A stretch of DNA of 64,000 nucleotides from an uncultured Lachnospiraceae bacterium (GTDB lineage Bacteria; Bacillota; Clostridia; Lachnospirales; Lachnospiraceae). Below are positions 17,807 to 26,284 of the stretch, piece by piece. The stretch is taken from NCBI GenBank assembly GCA_902781895.1, contig CACZLA010000004.1, positions 1 to 64,000 on the forward strand, given 5' to 3'. Under the pieces are notes generated by a model. That model did no database searches and was not told where the DNA came from. It saw only the letters and a program-made list of their open reading frames with translations. Position 1 is the stretch's first letter. Every line of letters starts with the position of its first letter. The position numbers and the translations under genes were made by a program.

Positions 17807-19015
17807 TCAGTTGATAGAAGGTCTGTCAAAATTATCTGAGATAGTATGCTTCTCCTTGTATTCATTAATCCTTGACTGGATTCTGATTGAAGGATCAAGC
17901 AGTTCGCTGATGGAAGAATCATGATTCAGATGATCTATGATTATAGCGATATATTTGCTCAGATCTGCTGAGTTATACCATTCTCTGGTAAAGAGCTCAG
18001 GATTCTGATAGATAACATTTGTTGTAATGACTTTGTTTAAAAGTCCTTTTTCGTAGGCCTCGTCGAATACTCCGAGACCGGATGTAAACAGACCGAAGGT
18101 TGCAACGCAGAATATACGCTTTGCTTTACGTTCCTTAAGCTGACGACATACATCAAGCATACTCTCGCCTGATGCTATCATATCATCAACGATGATTACG
18201 TCCTTTCCTTCAACTGAGTCACCGAGGAACTCGTGTGCAACTATAGGGTTCTTTCCGTTTACCACTCTTGAGTAATCGCGTCTCTTGTAGAACATTCCCA
18301 CATCAACACCGAAGTGGTTGGCTGTATATATAGCTCTGTGCATAGCACCCTCATCAGGGCTGATGATCATCATATGTTCATTGTCAATAGTGAGGTCCGG
18401 GGTAGACTTCAGAAGAGACTTTATGAACTGATATGTGGGCATCAGATTCTCAAATCCGATAGTCGGAATGGCATTCTGAACTCTCGGATCATGCGCGTCA
18501 AATGTGATTATATTTGATACACCCATGGAGATAAGCTCCTGAAGAGCAAGAGCACAGTCGAGAGATTCACGGCTGTTTCTTTTATGCTGTCTTGATTCAT
18601 AAAGGAATGGCATTATCACATTTATTCTGTGTGCCTTTCCTGAAGCGGCAGCAATAACTCGCTTTATATCTGCATAGTGCTCATCGGGAGTCATTGGTAC
18701 CATACGTCCGCCCAGGTTATATTCGATGCCTGTGTTTGTGACATCGGCAAGGATGTACAGATCCGTTCCTCTTATGGAATCAGAGAGTGTTCCCTTTGCT
18801 TCACCTGATGCAAATCTGGGACAGCAGGATTCGATGAGATAAGAGTCTCTGGTATAGCCGTTGAAAATGAGGTGCTCAGTGTTGAGATGCTCTCTTTCAT
18901 GACGCCATTTAACCAGATAGTTATCTACGGTCTGGCCCAGCTTCTCGCTGCTTTTAAGAGCAACGATTCCCAGTTTTCCACTTGGTACAGTGATGAGTTT
19001 GCTTTGATCTGGCAT
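17807..19015 (-). CDS. prs: Ribose-phosphate pyrophosphokinase (PRPP synthetase), long divergent form
   Basis: The enzyme makes PRPP from ribose 5-phosphate and ATP, for nucleotide, His and Trp synthesis. The PRPP-binding loop is VIIVDDMIASGES and the upstream catalytic region reads ITFDAHDPRVQNAIP. At 402 residues it is about 80 longer than standard Prs (310-330), with extra sequence at both ends, and the loop differs from the common DDxxdTgGT. Relatives of this length occur in Lachnospiraceae, from memory. It starts two bases after the dnaI stop with GGAGG upstream, so it is the third gene of a dnaD-dnaI-prs operon. Confidence 0.83.
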   Translation of the reverse strand: MPDQSKLITVPSGKLGIVALKSSEKLGQTVDNYLVKWRHEREHLNTEHLIFNGYTRDSYLIESCCPRFASGEAKGTLSDSIRGTDLYILADVTNTGIEYNLGGRMVPMTPDEHYADIKRVIAAASGKAHRINVIMPFLYESRQHKRNSRESLDCALALQELISMGVSNIITFDAHDPRVQNAIPTIGFENLMPTYQFIKSLLKSTPDLTIDNEHMMIISPDEGAMHRAIYTANHFGVDVGMFYKRRDYSRVVNGKNPIVAHEFLGDSVEGKDVIIVDDMIASGESMLDVCRQLKERKAKRIFCVATFGLFTSGLGVFDEAYEKGLLNKVITTNVIYQNPELFTREWYNSADLSKYIAIIIDHLNHDSSISELLDPSIRIQSRINEYKEKHTISDNFDRPSIN

Positions 19016-19017
19016 GT

Positions 19018-20022
19018 TTATTTTCCTCCATCATACTTTTTCTTGATATACCTGATATCATCGCCATAGAGTTGATATAATATATAATTATCTGCAATCC
19101 TTGACATCACACGTTCAGTGTATCTGTCCTGTAATGTCTCGAGATCGAGATTTGACGTAATAAGAGTTGATCTTCCGGTCAGAATCCTTTTATTTATTAT
19201 TTCGAACAGCTGTGATTTAACAAAACTGCTCAGGACTTCCGTACCCAGATCATCAATTATGAGAAGGTCACTATTATAAAGGTATTGGTAAATAGGTTCA
19301 AGTATTTTTTTATCATCTTCATTTCTGGACATAATATATTTTGATAAAACTTCTTCAAAAAGCTCGTTGGATGACAGGTAAAGAACCGTGTGTCCCTTGT
19401 CCAGAAGTGCTTTTGCTATGCAGTTTGAAAGAAATGTTTTTCCAAGTCCTGTGCTTCCGAATATAAGTATGCTGTCATGCTTTTTATCAAAGTCTTCAAC
19501 AAATCTTTTTGCATTGTTCAGAATGTTGGAAGCATTTTCGTAAGGCGTTTTCTTTTTGTTTTTGTAAGCATTTTTACTGTAATAGTCAAGCCTGAAGGAG
19601 TCGAAGTTTTCTCTTTCCAGAAGATTGTTCAGATTTGATCTTCGGTAAAGCTCTGTTATTCTGAGCTTCTTTGCACATGAACATACCTTGCCGTCTATCT
19701 CACCCCAGTCCTTACATATAGGACAGTTGTAGATAGGATCAAGATAGTCGGTGGGAAGACCTGCATTTTTCAGCAGTTCCTTTTTTTTCTCTGACAAAGC
19801 ATCAATGGTACTTTGATAATCCTCTGAATTTTCAGCTTTTCCCAGGATCCTGTTCTTAGCCTCCGTGAGAGCGGCTTCGGATATTTTCAGATCTATCTCC
19901 CTTATCTCAGGTATATCTTCATAAACCTTGATCAGTCTGCTCTGATGTTTATTCTCATTTGCCGACCTGATCCTGCTGAGATATGAGACAGTATCTATTC
20001 TTTCAAGTTCTCTTAATATCAT
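19018..20022 (-). CDS. DnaI/DnaC-like helicase loader ATPase
   Basis: A 334-residue AAA+ protein expected to load the replicative helicase onto DNA. The N-terminal part contains a zinc-binding-type cluster (CPICKDWGEIDGKVCSC), as in Bacillus DnaI. The ATPase domain has Walker A GSTGLGKTFLSNC, Walker B LLIIDDLGTE and sensor segment TSNLDLETL. It follows dnaD after two bases with GAGG before the start, and is followed by prs. Confusion with an IstB transposition helper is unlikely, given the DnaD partner and the cysteine cluster. Confidence 0.88.
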   Translation of the reverse strand: MILRELERIDTVSYLSRIRSANENKHQSRLIKVYEDIPEIREIDLKISEAALTEAKNRILGKAENSEDYQSTIDALSEKKKELLKNAGLPTDYLDPIYNCPICKDWGEIDGKVCSCAKKLRITELYRRSNLNNLLERENFDSFRLDYYSKNAYKNKKKTPYENASNILNNAKRFVEDFDKKHDSILIFGSTGLGKTFLSNCIAKALLDKGHTVLYLSSNELFEEVLSKYIMSRNEDDKKILEPIYQYLYNSDLLIIDDLGTEVLSSFVKSQLFEIINKRILTGRSTLITSNLDLETLQDRYTERVMSRIADNYILYQLYGDDIRYIKKKYDGGK

Positions 20023-20024
20023 TA

Positions 20025-21071
20025 TTACTTAACCTCATCCAGATAATAATCAGCCAGCATCTTCAGCTTATCATTACTGCCTGAAGAGATGATACCGCTA
20101 TTATCTGTAGCATTTTTTCTGTTTTTGGAATGGTTCTCGTCCAGTTTGCTTATATCGGAAAATGAATGGATGTTATTTTTGTACCAGTTTTCAAGTATGC
20201 CGTTTACATATGGAAATGTAACGTCATTTGGCTTCTTTGCTATGGCTCTGTTACATGCTTCAAGGATGATGGCATCTGAGAAACCGTATTCATTTGTCCA
20301 TTTGTCGATGTAGCTTTTTTCTGCTGGAACAGGAGAGAAGCGGCTTGTTATCCCCATAGATTTAAGAATCTTACTGTAAAAAGTAATATATCTTTCGGAA
20401 TATTCCTCAGCATCAGCTCTGTTATCTATTCCTTCTTCATACCAGTTGCGGGCCACCTTTTCAATATAATTAAAGGAAGTCTTTTTAACCTCAGCACAGT
20501 ATTCGAGAAGATATTCGCATAGATCAAAGGAAAATCCCAGCTGATCCTTTATATAAATAAGTGAATTAATATCCTTCTGTGTAAGCTGGTGCTGACAGTA
20601 AGCTGTAGCCTCCTGAATGAGATTCTCAATTTCGGGATCTCTCATATAACCGGCTAACTGTTTTGGGGCAGGCTGCTTTTTACGAGGTGCCTTTACCGGT
20701 TCTTCTTCATCTGATGCTTTATCTGCAGGAGCCAGGGTAAGATTGAAATCAACTATCTTTAAATCCTTTACATCCTGATGAGGCTTTTTCAGATTGAGAA
20801 GAACGATTCCCGTTACCTCGCCCTCATCGTTATAAGACAGACTCAGAGCATCTGCTTTGATCCAGTATTTTACTCCGCGGCAGACATCATTTTCCGTGCA
20901 GTTCAGATGGTCTGCGATATCACTTACGGTGATAGGTTTTTTCATGGCAGAAAGCATTGCCAGATATAGATAAAGCTTTACAAAATCACCGTTTGCATCG
21001 GTCATGTAGTATTCGATAAATGTGTTCGAAATACCTGTATAATCAACCTCCTGAGAGGATACATTAATCAT
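20025..21071 (-). CDS. DnaD-domain primosome protein
   Basis: The protein resembles the DnaD/DnaB group that remodels DNA for helicase loading in Firmicutes. An N-terminal winged-helix segment contains SDIADHLNCTENDVCRGVKYW. After a charged linker (APRKKQPAPK), two C-terminal DnaD-like units contain YCQHQLTQKDINSLIYIKD and the FSDAIILEACNRAI helix. The ATG at 21071 is preferred over 21119, since GGGG lies eight bases upstream. Transcription probably begins at a good promoter (21139-21167), with DnaA-box-like motifs further upstream. The next genes, dnaI and prs, are nearly contiguous. Confidence 0.87.
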   Translation of the reverse strand: MINVSSQEVDYTGISNTFIEYYMTDANGDFVKLYLYLAMLSAMKKPITVSDIADHLNCTENDVCRGVKYWIKADALSLSYNDEGEVTGIVLLNLKKPHQDVKDLKIVDFNLTLAPADKASDEEEPVKAPRKKQPAPKQLAGYMRDPEIENLIQEATAYCQHQLTQKDINSLIYIKDQLGFSFDLCEYLLEYCAEVKKTSFNYIEKVARNWYEEGIDNRADAEEYSERYITFYSKILKSMGITSRFSPVPAEKSYIDKWTNEYGFSDAIILEACNRAIAKKPNDVTFPYVNGILENWYKNNIHSFSDISKLDENHSKNRKNATDNSGIISSGSNDKLKMLADYYLDEVK

Positions 21072-21138
21072 TGTCATTTCCCCATAATTCTCCCATAGAA
21101 TTTTCTTTCTTTTTTCCACTTTTTTTTAATGCAAATGG

Positions 21139-21167
21139 ATTATATCAAGAAGGAAAATGAATTGCAA
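21139..21167 (-). promoter_or_regulatory. Candidate sigma-A promoter for dnaD-dnaI-prs
   Basis: On the minus strand TTGCAA (21167-21162) is followed after 17 bases by TATAAT (21144-21139), about 70 bases before the dnaD start. Confidence 0.6.
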
Positions 21168-21212
21168 ACAGCCAAAGCTCCATAATCTGCTTTGTAAACT
21201 ATGTGTGGAATT

Positions 21213-21361
21213 TGTTGATTATGTTGATAACATGGCCGAGATTCCTCTGAGTGACTGAAAATGGAGCTTACACCCGGTGTATAAGCTCCATATGATAGTT
21301 GATAATTGATATAAGATTTATTTACATAATGTGTTGATAAATTTGTGGATATTGTTGATAA
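21213..21361 (-). promoter_or_regulatory. Array of six DnaA-box-like 9-mers upstream of dnaD
   Basis: Read on the minus strand, TTATCAACA occurs at 21222-21230, 21332-21340 and 21353-21361. TAATCAACA is at 21213-21221, TTATCAACT at 21297-21305 and ATATCCACA at 21344-21352. The DnaA consensus is TTATCCACA, so the first three differ at one position. All six point the same way as the dnaD operon and lie 46-194 bases upstream of its -35 box. The function, DnaA control or titration, is inferred. Confidence 0.55.
21253..21293 (-). terminator. Hairpin downstream of murC, probable terminator
   Basis: ATGGAGCTT pairs with AAGCTCCAT, with an inner ACAC/GTGT stem. On the minus strand only TTTTC follows. 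It lies between murC and the dnaD promoter, so it probably separates the two units, though the short T-run makes this less certain. Confidence 0.55.
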
Positions 21362-21362
21362 C

Positions 21363-22754
21363 TTACTTTGAAAGCAGCTCAGTGCCCACCGTATCTATGT
21401 TTCCGGCACCCATAGTTATTAACATATCATTGTTTTTTTGATTATTTTTAAAATAATTTTTTATGTTACCGAAGTCACCGAGATACACAGCATCACAACC
21501 TCGACTTTTTAGTTCTTTCTCCAGATCTTTAGATGAAACACTTCCGTCATCTACCTCTCTTGCGGCGTATATATCCGCAAGAAGAACGTGGTCTGCAGCT
21601 GATAAAACATCTGCAAAGCTGCTGAGGTGGGCCTTGGTTCTGGAATAGGTATGAGGCTGGAATGCAACCCACAGTTCGTTTTTCACAACGGAACGTGCTA
21701 CCTTCAGGGTGGCCTGTATTTCGGTAGGGTGGTGTGCATAATCATCAATGATCATTGCACCTTCTGCAGTTGTCCCCTTATACTGGAAACGTCTGTCTGC
21801 ACTGTGGCAGAGCTTAAGTCCTTCCTTTATATCCTCAAGAGATATTCCGATGTACATGGATGCGGCTATGGCTGATAAAGAGTTAACGGCATTATGCTCG
21901 CCGTTTACTGAAAGACTTACCTCGCCCATATTTTCACCATCGATAAATAATGTATAGGTGGGCTGACCAAGTTCATTCAGTCTGATATCCTTTGCCTGAT
22001 ATGTATTTCCGTCTTCCTTGCCGAAGGTTATGACCTTAATGTTTTTATCTTTTACTGCATCTATTATTCTGTCACGGTATTTCATATCTCCGTTTAAGAT
22101 CAGAGCACCGCCGTCTACAACCTTGGTGGCAAATGTCTCAAATGATCTTACGATATTTTCCAGATTCTTGAAAAAGTCCAGATGGTCATTATCTATATTC
22201 AGGATAATGCTTACAAATGGATTAAACTCATGATAGCTGTTGGTATATTCGCAGGCTTCCGTAACGAAGTACTGGGAAGAGCCTACACGTATGTTTCCGC
22301 CGATAGCCTCGAGATTTCCTCCGATGGAAATGGTAGGATCTGTATCAGCCTGAAGTGTGATATATGCCATCATAGAGGTGGTTGTTGTTTTTCCGTGGGT
22401 TCCCGCAACAGCTACACTGTATTTATAATTATCCATCAGCTGTCCGAGGAACTGGGCTCTTGTGAGAAGTGGAATGGATCGTTTCTTTACTTCCACAAAT
22501 TCTTCGTTATCTTCATGAATGGCAGCGGTATAAACTACAAAGTCGATATCATCAGTTATATTTGTTGCGACCTGACCTATATATACCTTTATTCCGCTTT
22601 TCTGAAGCTGCTCGGTTGTAGCAGACTGAGTCATATCGGAACCGGAAACCGTAAAGCCGCTGTTGTTAAGTATTTCTGCAAGACCGCTCATGCTGACTCC
22701 GCCTATTCCGATGAAGTGAGCGTGGCAGGGTTTATTAAAATCTACTTTATACAT
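21363..22754 (-). CDS. murC: UDP-N-acetylmuramate--L-alanine ligase
   Basis: MurC adds L-Ala to UDP-MurNAc, the first amino-acid step of peptidoglycan synthesis, in the cytoplasm with ATP. The UDP-binding N-terminus reads FIGIGGVSMSGLAEIL. The ATP loop is GTHGKTTTTSM, and the central YTNSYHEF and DDYAHHPTE motifs match the family. Length (about 463 residues) is normal. The ATG at 22754, eight bases after GAGG, is favoured over the ATG at 22760. It is divergent from ilvE and not in the usual division/cell-wall cluster. Confidence 0.95.
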   Translation of the reverse strand: MYKVDFNKPCHAHFIGIGGVSMSGLAEILNNSGFTVSGSDMTQSATTEQLQKSGIKVYIGQVATNITDDIDFVVYTAAIHEDNEEFVEVKKRSIPLLTRAQFLGQLMDNYKYSVAVAGTHGKTTTTSMMAYITLQADTDPTISIGGNLEAIGGNIRVGSSQYFVTEACEYTNSYHEFNPFVSIILNIDNDHLDFFKNLENIVRSFETFATKVVDGGALILNGDMKYRDRIIDAVKDKNIKVITFGKEDGNTYQAKDIRLNELGQPTYTLFIDGENMGEVSLSVNGEHNAVNSLSAIAASMYIGISLEDIKEGLKLCHSADRRFQYKGTTAEGAMIIDDYAHHPTEIQATLKVARSVVKNELWVAFQPHTYSRTKAHLSSFADVLSAADHVLLADIYAAREVDDGSVSSKDLEKELKSRGCDAVYLGDFGNIKNYFKNNQKNNDMLITMGAGNIDTVGTELLSK

Positions 22755-22869
22755 TTTCATGACCTCATAATATATTTTTTCTTTACATTATAAATATGAA
22801 GGCAAATATGTGCAAGTGTGATATTTTTTATATAAATTACTTAAATAATTAAGTATTATTCAAAAATTC

Positions 22870-22897
22870 TTGACATTATTAATCATAGGGGTAAAAT
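22870..22897 (+). promoter_or_regulatory. Sigma-A promoter for ilvE
   Basis: A perfect TTGACA (22870-22875) is followed after 16 bases by TAAAAT (22892-22897), about 50 bases before the start codon. No T-box is visible. Confidence 0.7.
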
Positions 22898-22948
22898 TAA
22901 AGGAGTTATTTTCTTTAATCATTAATAAAAACAAAGGAGATTATGGTT

Positions 22949-23974
22949 ATGGCAAAGAAGAATATCGATTGGGGAAGCCTTGGTTTTGGTTATATGGAGA
23001 CCGATTCCAGCTATGTTTCAAACTTTAAAGACGGAAAGTGGGATGACGGAATCATCACTCCGGATCACAATATTACTATGAGCGAGTGTGCATGCGTGCT
23101 TCATTATTCACAGTCATGCTTTGAGGGACTTAAGGCTTATGAGACAGAGGATGGACACATCGTTACATTTCGTCCTGACCTCAATGCTCAGAGAATGATG
23201 GATTCATGTGAGAGACTTGAGATGGCAGTATTTCCTAAGGAGAGATTCCTTGATGCTGTAGATAAGGTTGTTCTTGCAAATGAGGACTGGGTTCCTCCTT
23301 TCGGAAGCGGAGCAACTCTTTATATAAGACCTCTTATGTTTGGTTCAAACGAGGTTATCGGTGTTAAACCTGCTGATGAGTATCAGTTCAGAATCCTTGT
23401 TACACCTGTTGGTCCTTACTTCAAGGGTGGCGCAAAGGCTATCACAATCAGAATCAGTGATTTCGATAGAGCAGCTCCTCACGGAACAGGACATATCAAG
23501 GCAGGACTTAACTATGCTATGTCACTTCATGCAATAGTTGATGCACATAAGAAGGGCTTTGATGAGAACCTTTATCTCGATCCTGCAAGCAGAACAAAGA
23601 TTGAGGAGACAGGTGGAGCAAATGTTATCTTTATTAAGGACAACAAGTTCGTTACACCTAAGTCAAACAGTATACTTCCTTCAGTAACAAGAAGATCACT
23701 TGAGGTTGTTGCTAAGGATTATCTCGGAATGGAAGTTGAAGAGAGAGAAGTATTCCTTGACGAAGTTCCTTCATTCGAAGAGTGTGGTCTCTGTGGTACT
23801 GCAGCTGTTATCTCACCTGTCAGAGCTATTAACGACCACGGAAACGAGATCGTATTCCCCGGCAGTGCAAACGGTGAGGTTGGTCCGAAGATCAAGAAGC
23901 TTTACGATACCCTTACAGGAATCCAGATGGGCAAGATCGAAGCTCCTGAAGGATGGGTACACGTAATCAAATAA
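22949..23974 (+). CDS. ilvE: Branched-chain amino-acid aminotransferase
   Basis: A fold-type IV PLP enzyme that interconverts Leu, Ile and Val with their keto acids, using glutamate. The catalytic Lys lies in TGHIKAGLNYA. The downstream EETGGANVIFI and CGLCGTAAVISPV segments are typical of the class with a CxxC motif, as in eukaryotic BCATs and the longer bacterial forms. Length (341 residues) is normal for this type. GGAG nine bases before the ATG at 22949 favours it over the ATG two codons upstream. It is a single-gene unit with its own promoter and terminator. Optimal-looking codons suggest strong expression. Confidence 0.94.
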   Translation: MAKKNIDWGSLGFGYMETDSSYVSNFKDGKWDDGIITPDHNITMSECACVLHYSQSCFEGLKAYETEDGHIVTFRPDLNAQRMMDSCERLEMAVFPKERFLDAVDKVVLANEDWVPPFGSGATLYIRPLMFGSNEVIGVKPADEYQFRILVTPVGPYFKGGAKAITIRISDFDRAAPHGTGHIKAGLNYAMSLHAIVDAHKKGFDENLYLDPASRTKIEETGGANVIFIKDNKFVTPKSNSILPSVTRRSLEVVAKDYLGMEVEEREVFLDEVPSFEECGLCGTAAVISPVRAINDHGNEIVFPGSANGEVGPKIKKLYDTLTGIQMGKIEAPEGWVHVIK

Positions 23975-24015
23975 TGATTCATTTTAAAGATACAAATCAG
24001 CATGCTTGCTGAACT

Positions 24016-24047
24016 GAAAAGAACGTCTTTTAGGCGTTCTTTTTTTT
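24016..24047 (+). terminator. Rho-independent terminator after ilvE
   Basis: AGAACG and CGTTCT form a stem around a T-rich loop and are followed by eight or more T. Confidence 0.85.
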
Positions 24048-24080
24048 GTTTATATGGCTTTCAAATTTGTTTCTATTTTC

Positions 24081-24109
24081 TTGACAAACCATCCGTATGC
24101 TTTTATTAT
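24081..24109 (+). promoter_or_regulatory. Sigma-A promoter for the lipoprotein/ABC exporter operon
   Basis: Perfect TTGACA (24081-24086), 17-base spacer and TATTAT (24104-24109), about 60 bases before the lipoprotein start. Confidence 0.7.
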
Positions 24110-24168
24110 TGTAATGATTGTGCGTTGGAGTATTATAGTACAAGTTTTATGGGAATAAGGATTATCTG

Positions 24169-24678
24169 ATGACTGAAGTAAAAAAACACAATTTTATAAA
24201 AAGCTTTTGTGTTACGATGGTTATGGCATTCCTGATTTTCGGTCTTTCCGGATGTGGCAAAACCCAGACGATTAAGTCTGAAGGAATGGAAATAACACTC
24301 AGTAAAGAATACCAGGAGCAGACACTGGCTAATGCAACATGGTATTATACCAGTCCCGATGGTATTGCTATGGGAATCAGATCGAAAAAGAATGATATAG
24401 AGAAGAGTGGTCTGGAAGTAAACTCTTCAACGGATTATGCCCTGGCATATATAAAGGCAAACAGTATTTCGGGTTCTCCGAAGTTAAATGCCAGAGAAAA
24501 GTATGTTTATTTCGAATACAGTCGTAAGGTTTCAGGAGCTGAATATAAGTATCTGAATTGTTTTTATGATCACGGCGATTCTTACTGGCTTGTAAGCTTT
24601 GCATGCTACAAGGCTTTATATAATGAATATAAGGCAGATTTTTTCGATTCTGCTGATTCGGTGGTGTTCGATGAATGA
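24169..24678 (+). CDS. Uncharacterised lipoprotein
   Basis: A 169-residue protein with a membrane signal and lipobox FGLSGCG, so it is probably tethered outside the membrane. The mature part is a small beta-rich domain (GMEITLSKEYQ at its start, FYDHGDSYWLVSFAC near its end) that I cannot name. Its last bases overlap the start of the ABC permease gene by eight bases, which suggests coupled translation and a possible accessory role for the exporter. AAGGA lies upstream of the ATG. No enzyme motif is visible. Confidence 0.75.
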   Translation: MTEVKKHNFIKSFCVTMVMAFLIFGLSGCGKTQTIKSEGMEITLSKEYQEQTLANATWYYTSPDGIAMGIRSKKNDIEKSGLEVNSSTDYALAYIKANSISGSPKLNAREKYVYFEYSRKVSGAEYKYLNCFYDHGDSYWLVSFACYKALYNEYKADFFDSADSVVFDE

Positions 24679-25450
24679 TGGATTAAAAGAGCGATTTCTG
24701 CAGAATCGTTTTATACTGTCAGAATTAATAAAAAAAGGAATAAGACTGAAGTACAGAAGATCATATCTGGGAATCCTCTGGTCCCTTTTGGAACCGCTCC
24801 TTACAATGATCGTTCTTACTATAGTATTTGGAACACTTATGGGAGTGCATGAAAGATCATTCCCAGTATATATTCTTTCGGGAAGACTCTTATATGGTTT
24901 CTTCTCTCTTTCAACAACAGCTGCACTTAAATCTATAAGAGCAAACAGTTCTATCATAAAAAAGGTTTATGTGCCGAAGATGCTGTATCCGCTTTCTTCA
25001 ATACTATTTAATTATATTATTTTTGCCATATCGCTGATCGTACTGGCGGTGGTTTCTCTTGTGCTGGGAGTATATCCTACATTTTATCTGATCCAGATAA
25101 TCATACCGCTGGTGGTGCTTCTGCTTCTGAGTCTCGGATGCGGACTTATTCTTTCTACTATAGGTGTGTTTTTCAGGGATATGGAATATCTGTGGACGGT
25201 AGCCTTGATGCTTATCATGTATACCTGTGCCATTTTCTATAAGACAGATAAGCTTCTATATAGTAAGTGGGGCTTTGTCCTGAAGGGAAATCCCCTGTTC
25301 TGTGTGATAGATAATTTCAGAAGTGCCATATTCGGTCAACCAATGAATCTGAGATACCTGGCGTATGCCACAGGCTTCAGTATTGTTTCGATATTGATCG
25401 GATTTATAGCATTTAAGAAGAATGAAGATAAGTTTATTCTTGAGATATAA
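24671..25450 (+). CDS. ABC-2 polysaccharide/teichoic-acid exporter permease (TagG/Wzm-like)
   Basis: A 259-residue membrane protein with about six helices. Its start, LILKEIRLKYRRSYLGILW-like, is characteristic of TagG/RfbD-type permeases (here IRLKYRRSYLGILWSLLEPL). Such proteins flip or export lipid-linked teichoic acids or O-antigen-like polysaccharides. The ATG at 24671 overlaps the upstream lipoprotein stop; the longer frame from 24599 lies inside that gene and is unlikely. The matching ATPase follows after 50 bases, and uppP, which recycles undecaprenyl carrier, follows that. No glycosyltransferases are adjacent, so the exported polymer is unknown. Confidence 0.87.
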   Translation: MNDGLKERFLQNRFILSELIKKGIRLKYRRSYLGILWSLLEPLLTMIVLTIVFGTLMGVHERSFPVYILSGRLLYGFFSLSTTAALKSIRANSSIIKKVYVPKMLYPLSSILFNYIIFAISLIVLAVVSLVLGVYPTFYLIQIIIPLVVLLLLSLGCGLILSTIGVFFRDMEYLWTVALMLIMYTCAIFYKTDKLLYSKWGFVLKGNPLFCVIDNFRSAIFGQPMNLRYLAYATGFSIVSILIGFIAFKKNEDKFILEI

Positions 25451-25500
25451 GATCAGAGATTTCGTATGTATGGAAATCATAAATATAACGGTGAGGATAT

Positions 25501-26241
25501 ATGGCTGAAAAAGTGCTGAGGGTTGACAATGTAAGTATGAAGTTCAACCTTAGTAAAGAAAAACATGATTCGTTAAAGGAATACGTTATTGCCATGCTTA
25601 AGAAACAGCTTCAGTATAATGAATTCTGGGCTCTTTCTGATGTCTCCTTCGAGCTTGAAAGGGGAGACAGGCTGGGAATACTCGGATTTAACGGTGCGGG
25701 AAAGTCTACACTACTGAAGGTTATAGCAGGAGTTTTTAAACCTACCATCGGGTCGGTGGAGAGGCACGGTGTGCTGGCACCCCTTATCGAACTGGGGGCG
25801 GGATTTGATCCGCAGTATACCGGAATGGAAAATATATATCTTTACGGAGCCTGTCTCGGGTACAGCCATAAGTTTATTGATGAGAAGCTTCAGGATATTA
25901 TAGATTTTTCCGAGCTTAAGGACTTTATAGATGTTCCGCTCAAGAACTATTCGTCAGGTATGAAGGCAAGGCTGGGATTTGCGATAGCAACCATAGTTGA
26001 GCCCGATATGCTTATCCTTGACGAGGTGCTGTCAGTAGGAGATGCAAAGTTTAAGAAGAAAAGCATGAATAAGCTTATGTCTCTTCTTGAAAAAAATGTA
26101 ACAGTTCTTTTTGTTTCTCATAATATAGATCAGGTTCAGAAGCTTTGTAATAAGGCTATTATACTTGATAAAGGAAAAATGATAGCCAGCGGCGGCGTGG
26201 ATGAAGTGACTTCAAAGTATGAAGCACTTGTTGGAAAGTAA
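25501..26241 (+). CDS. Polysaccharide/teichoic-acid exporter ATPase (TagH/Wzt-like)
   Basis: A 246-residue ATPase partnering the permease just upstream. It shows Walker A GFNGAGKST, the shortened signature NYSSGMKARLGF and Walker B MLILDEVLSVGD, all hallmarks of the TagH/Wzt subclass. The motif ELGAGFDPQYTGMENIY is also typical. It lacks the C-terminal carbohydrate-binding domain found in Wzt proteins that recognise capped O-antigen, so substrate choice would rest elsewhere. GAGGATAT precedes the ATG. The pair is a complete exporter. Confidence 0.92.
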   Translation: MAEKVLRVDNVSMKFNLSKEKHDSLKEYVIAMLKKQLQYNEFWALSDVSFELERGDRLGILGFNGAGKSTLLKVIAGVFKPTIGSVERHGVLAPLIELGAGFDPQYTGMENIYLYGACLGYSHKFIDEKLQDIIDFSELKDFIDVPLKNYSSGMKARLGFAIATIVEPDMLILDEVLSVGDAKFKKKSMNKLMSLLEKNVTVLFVSHNIDQVQKLCNKAIILDKGKMIASGGVDEVTSKYEALVGK

Positions 26242-26284
26242 ATTTGGTGCTATATTTATATACAACACATATTTGGGGGTAGAG

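Noticed and set aside
19018..20022. IstB-type transposition helper
   Set aside because: It is flanked by dnaD and prs rather than a transposase, and has the DnaI-like N-terminal cysteine cluster.
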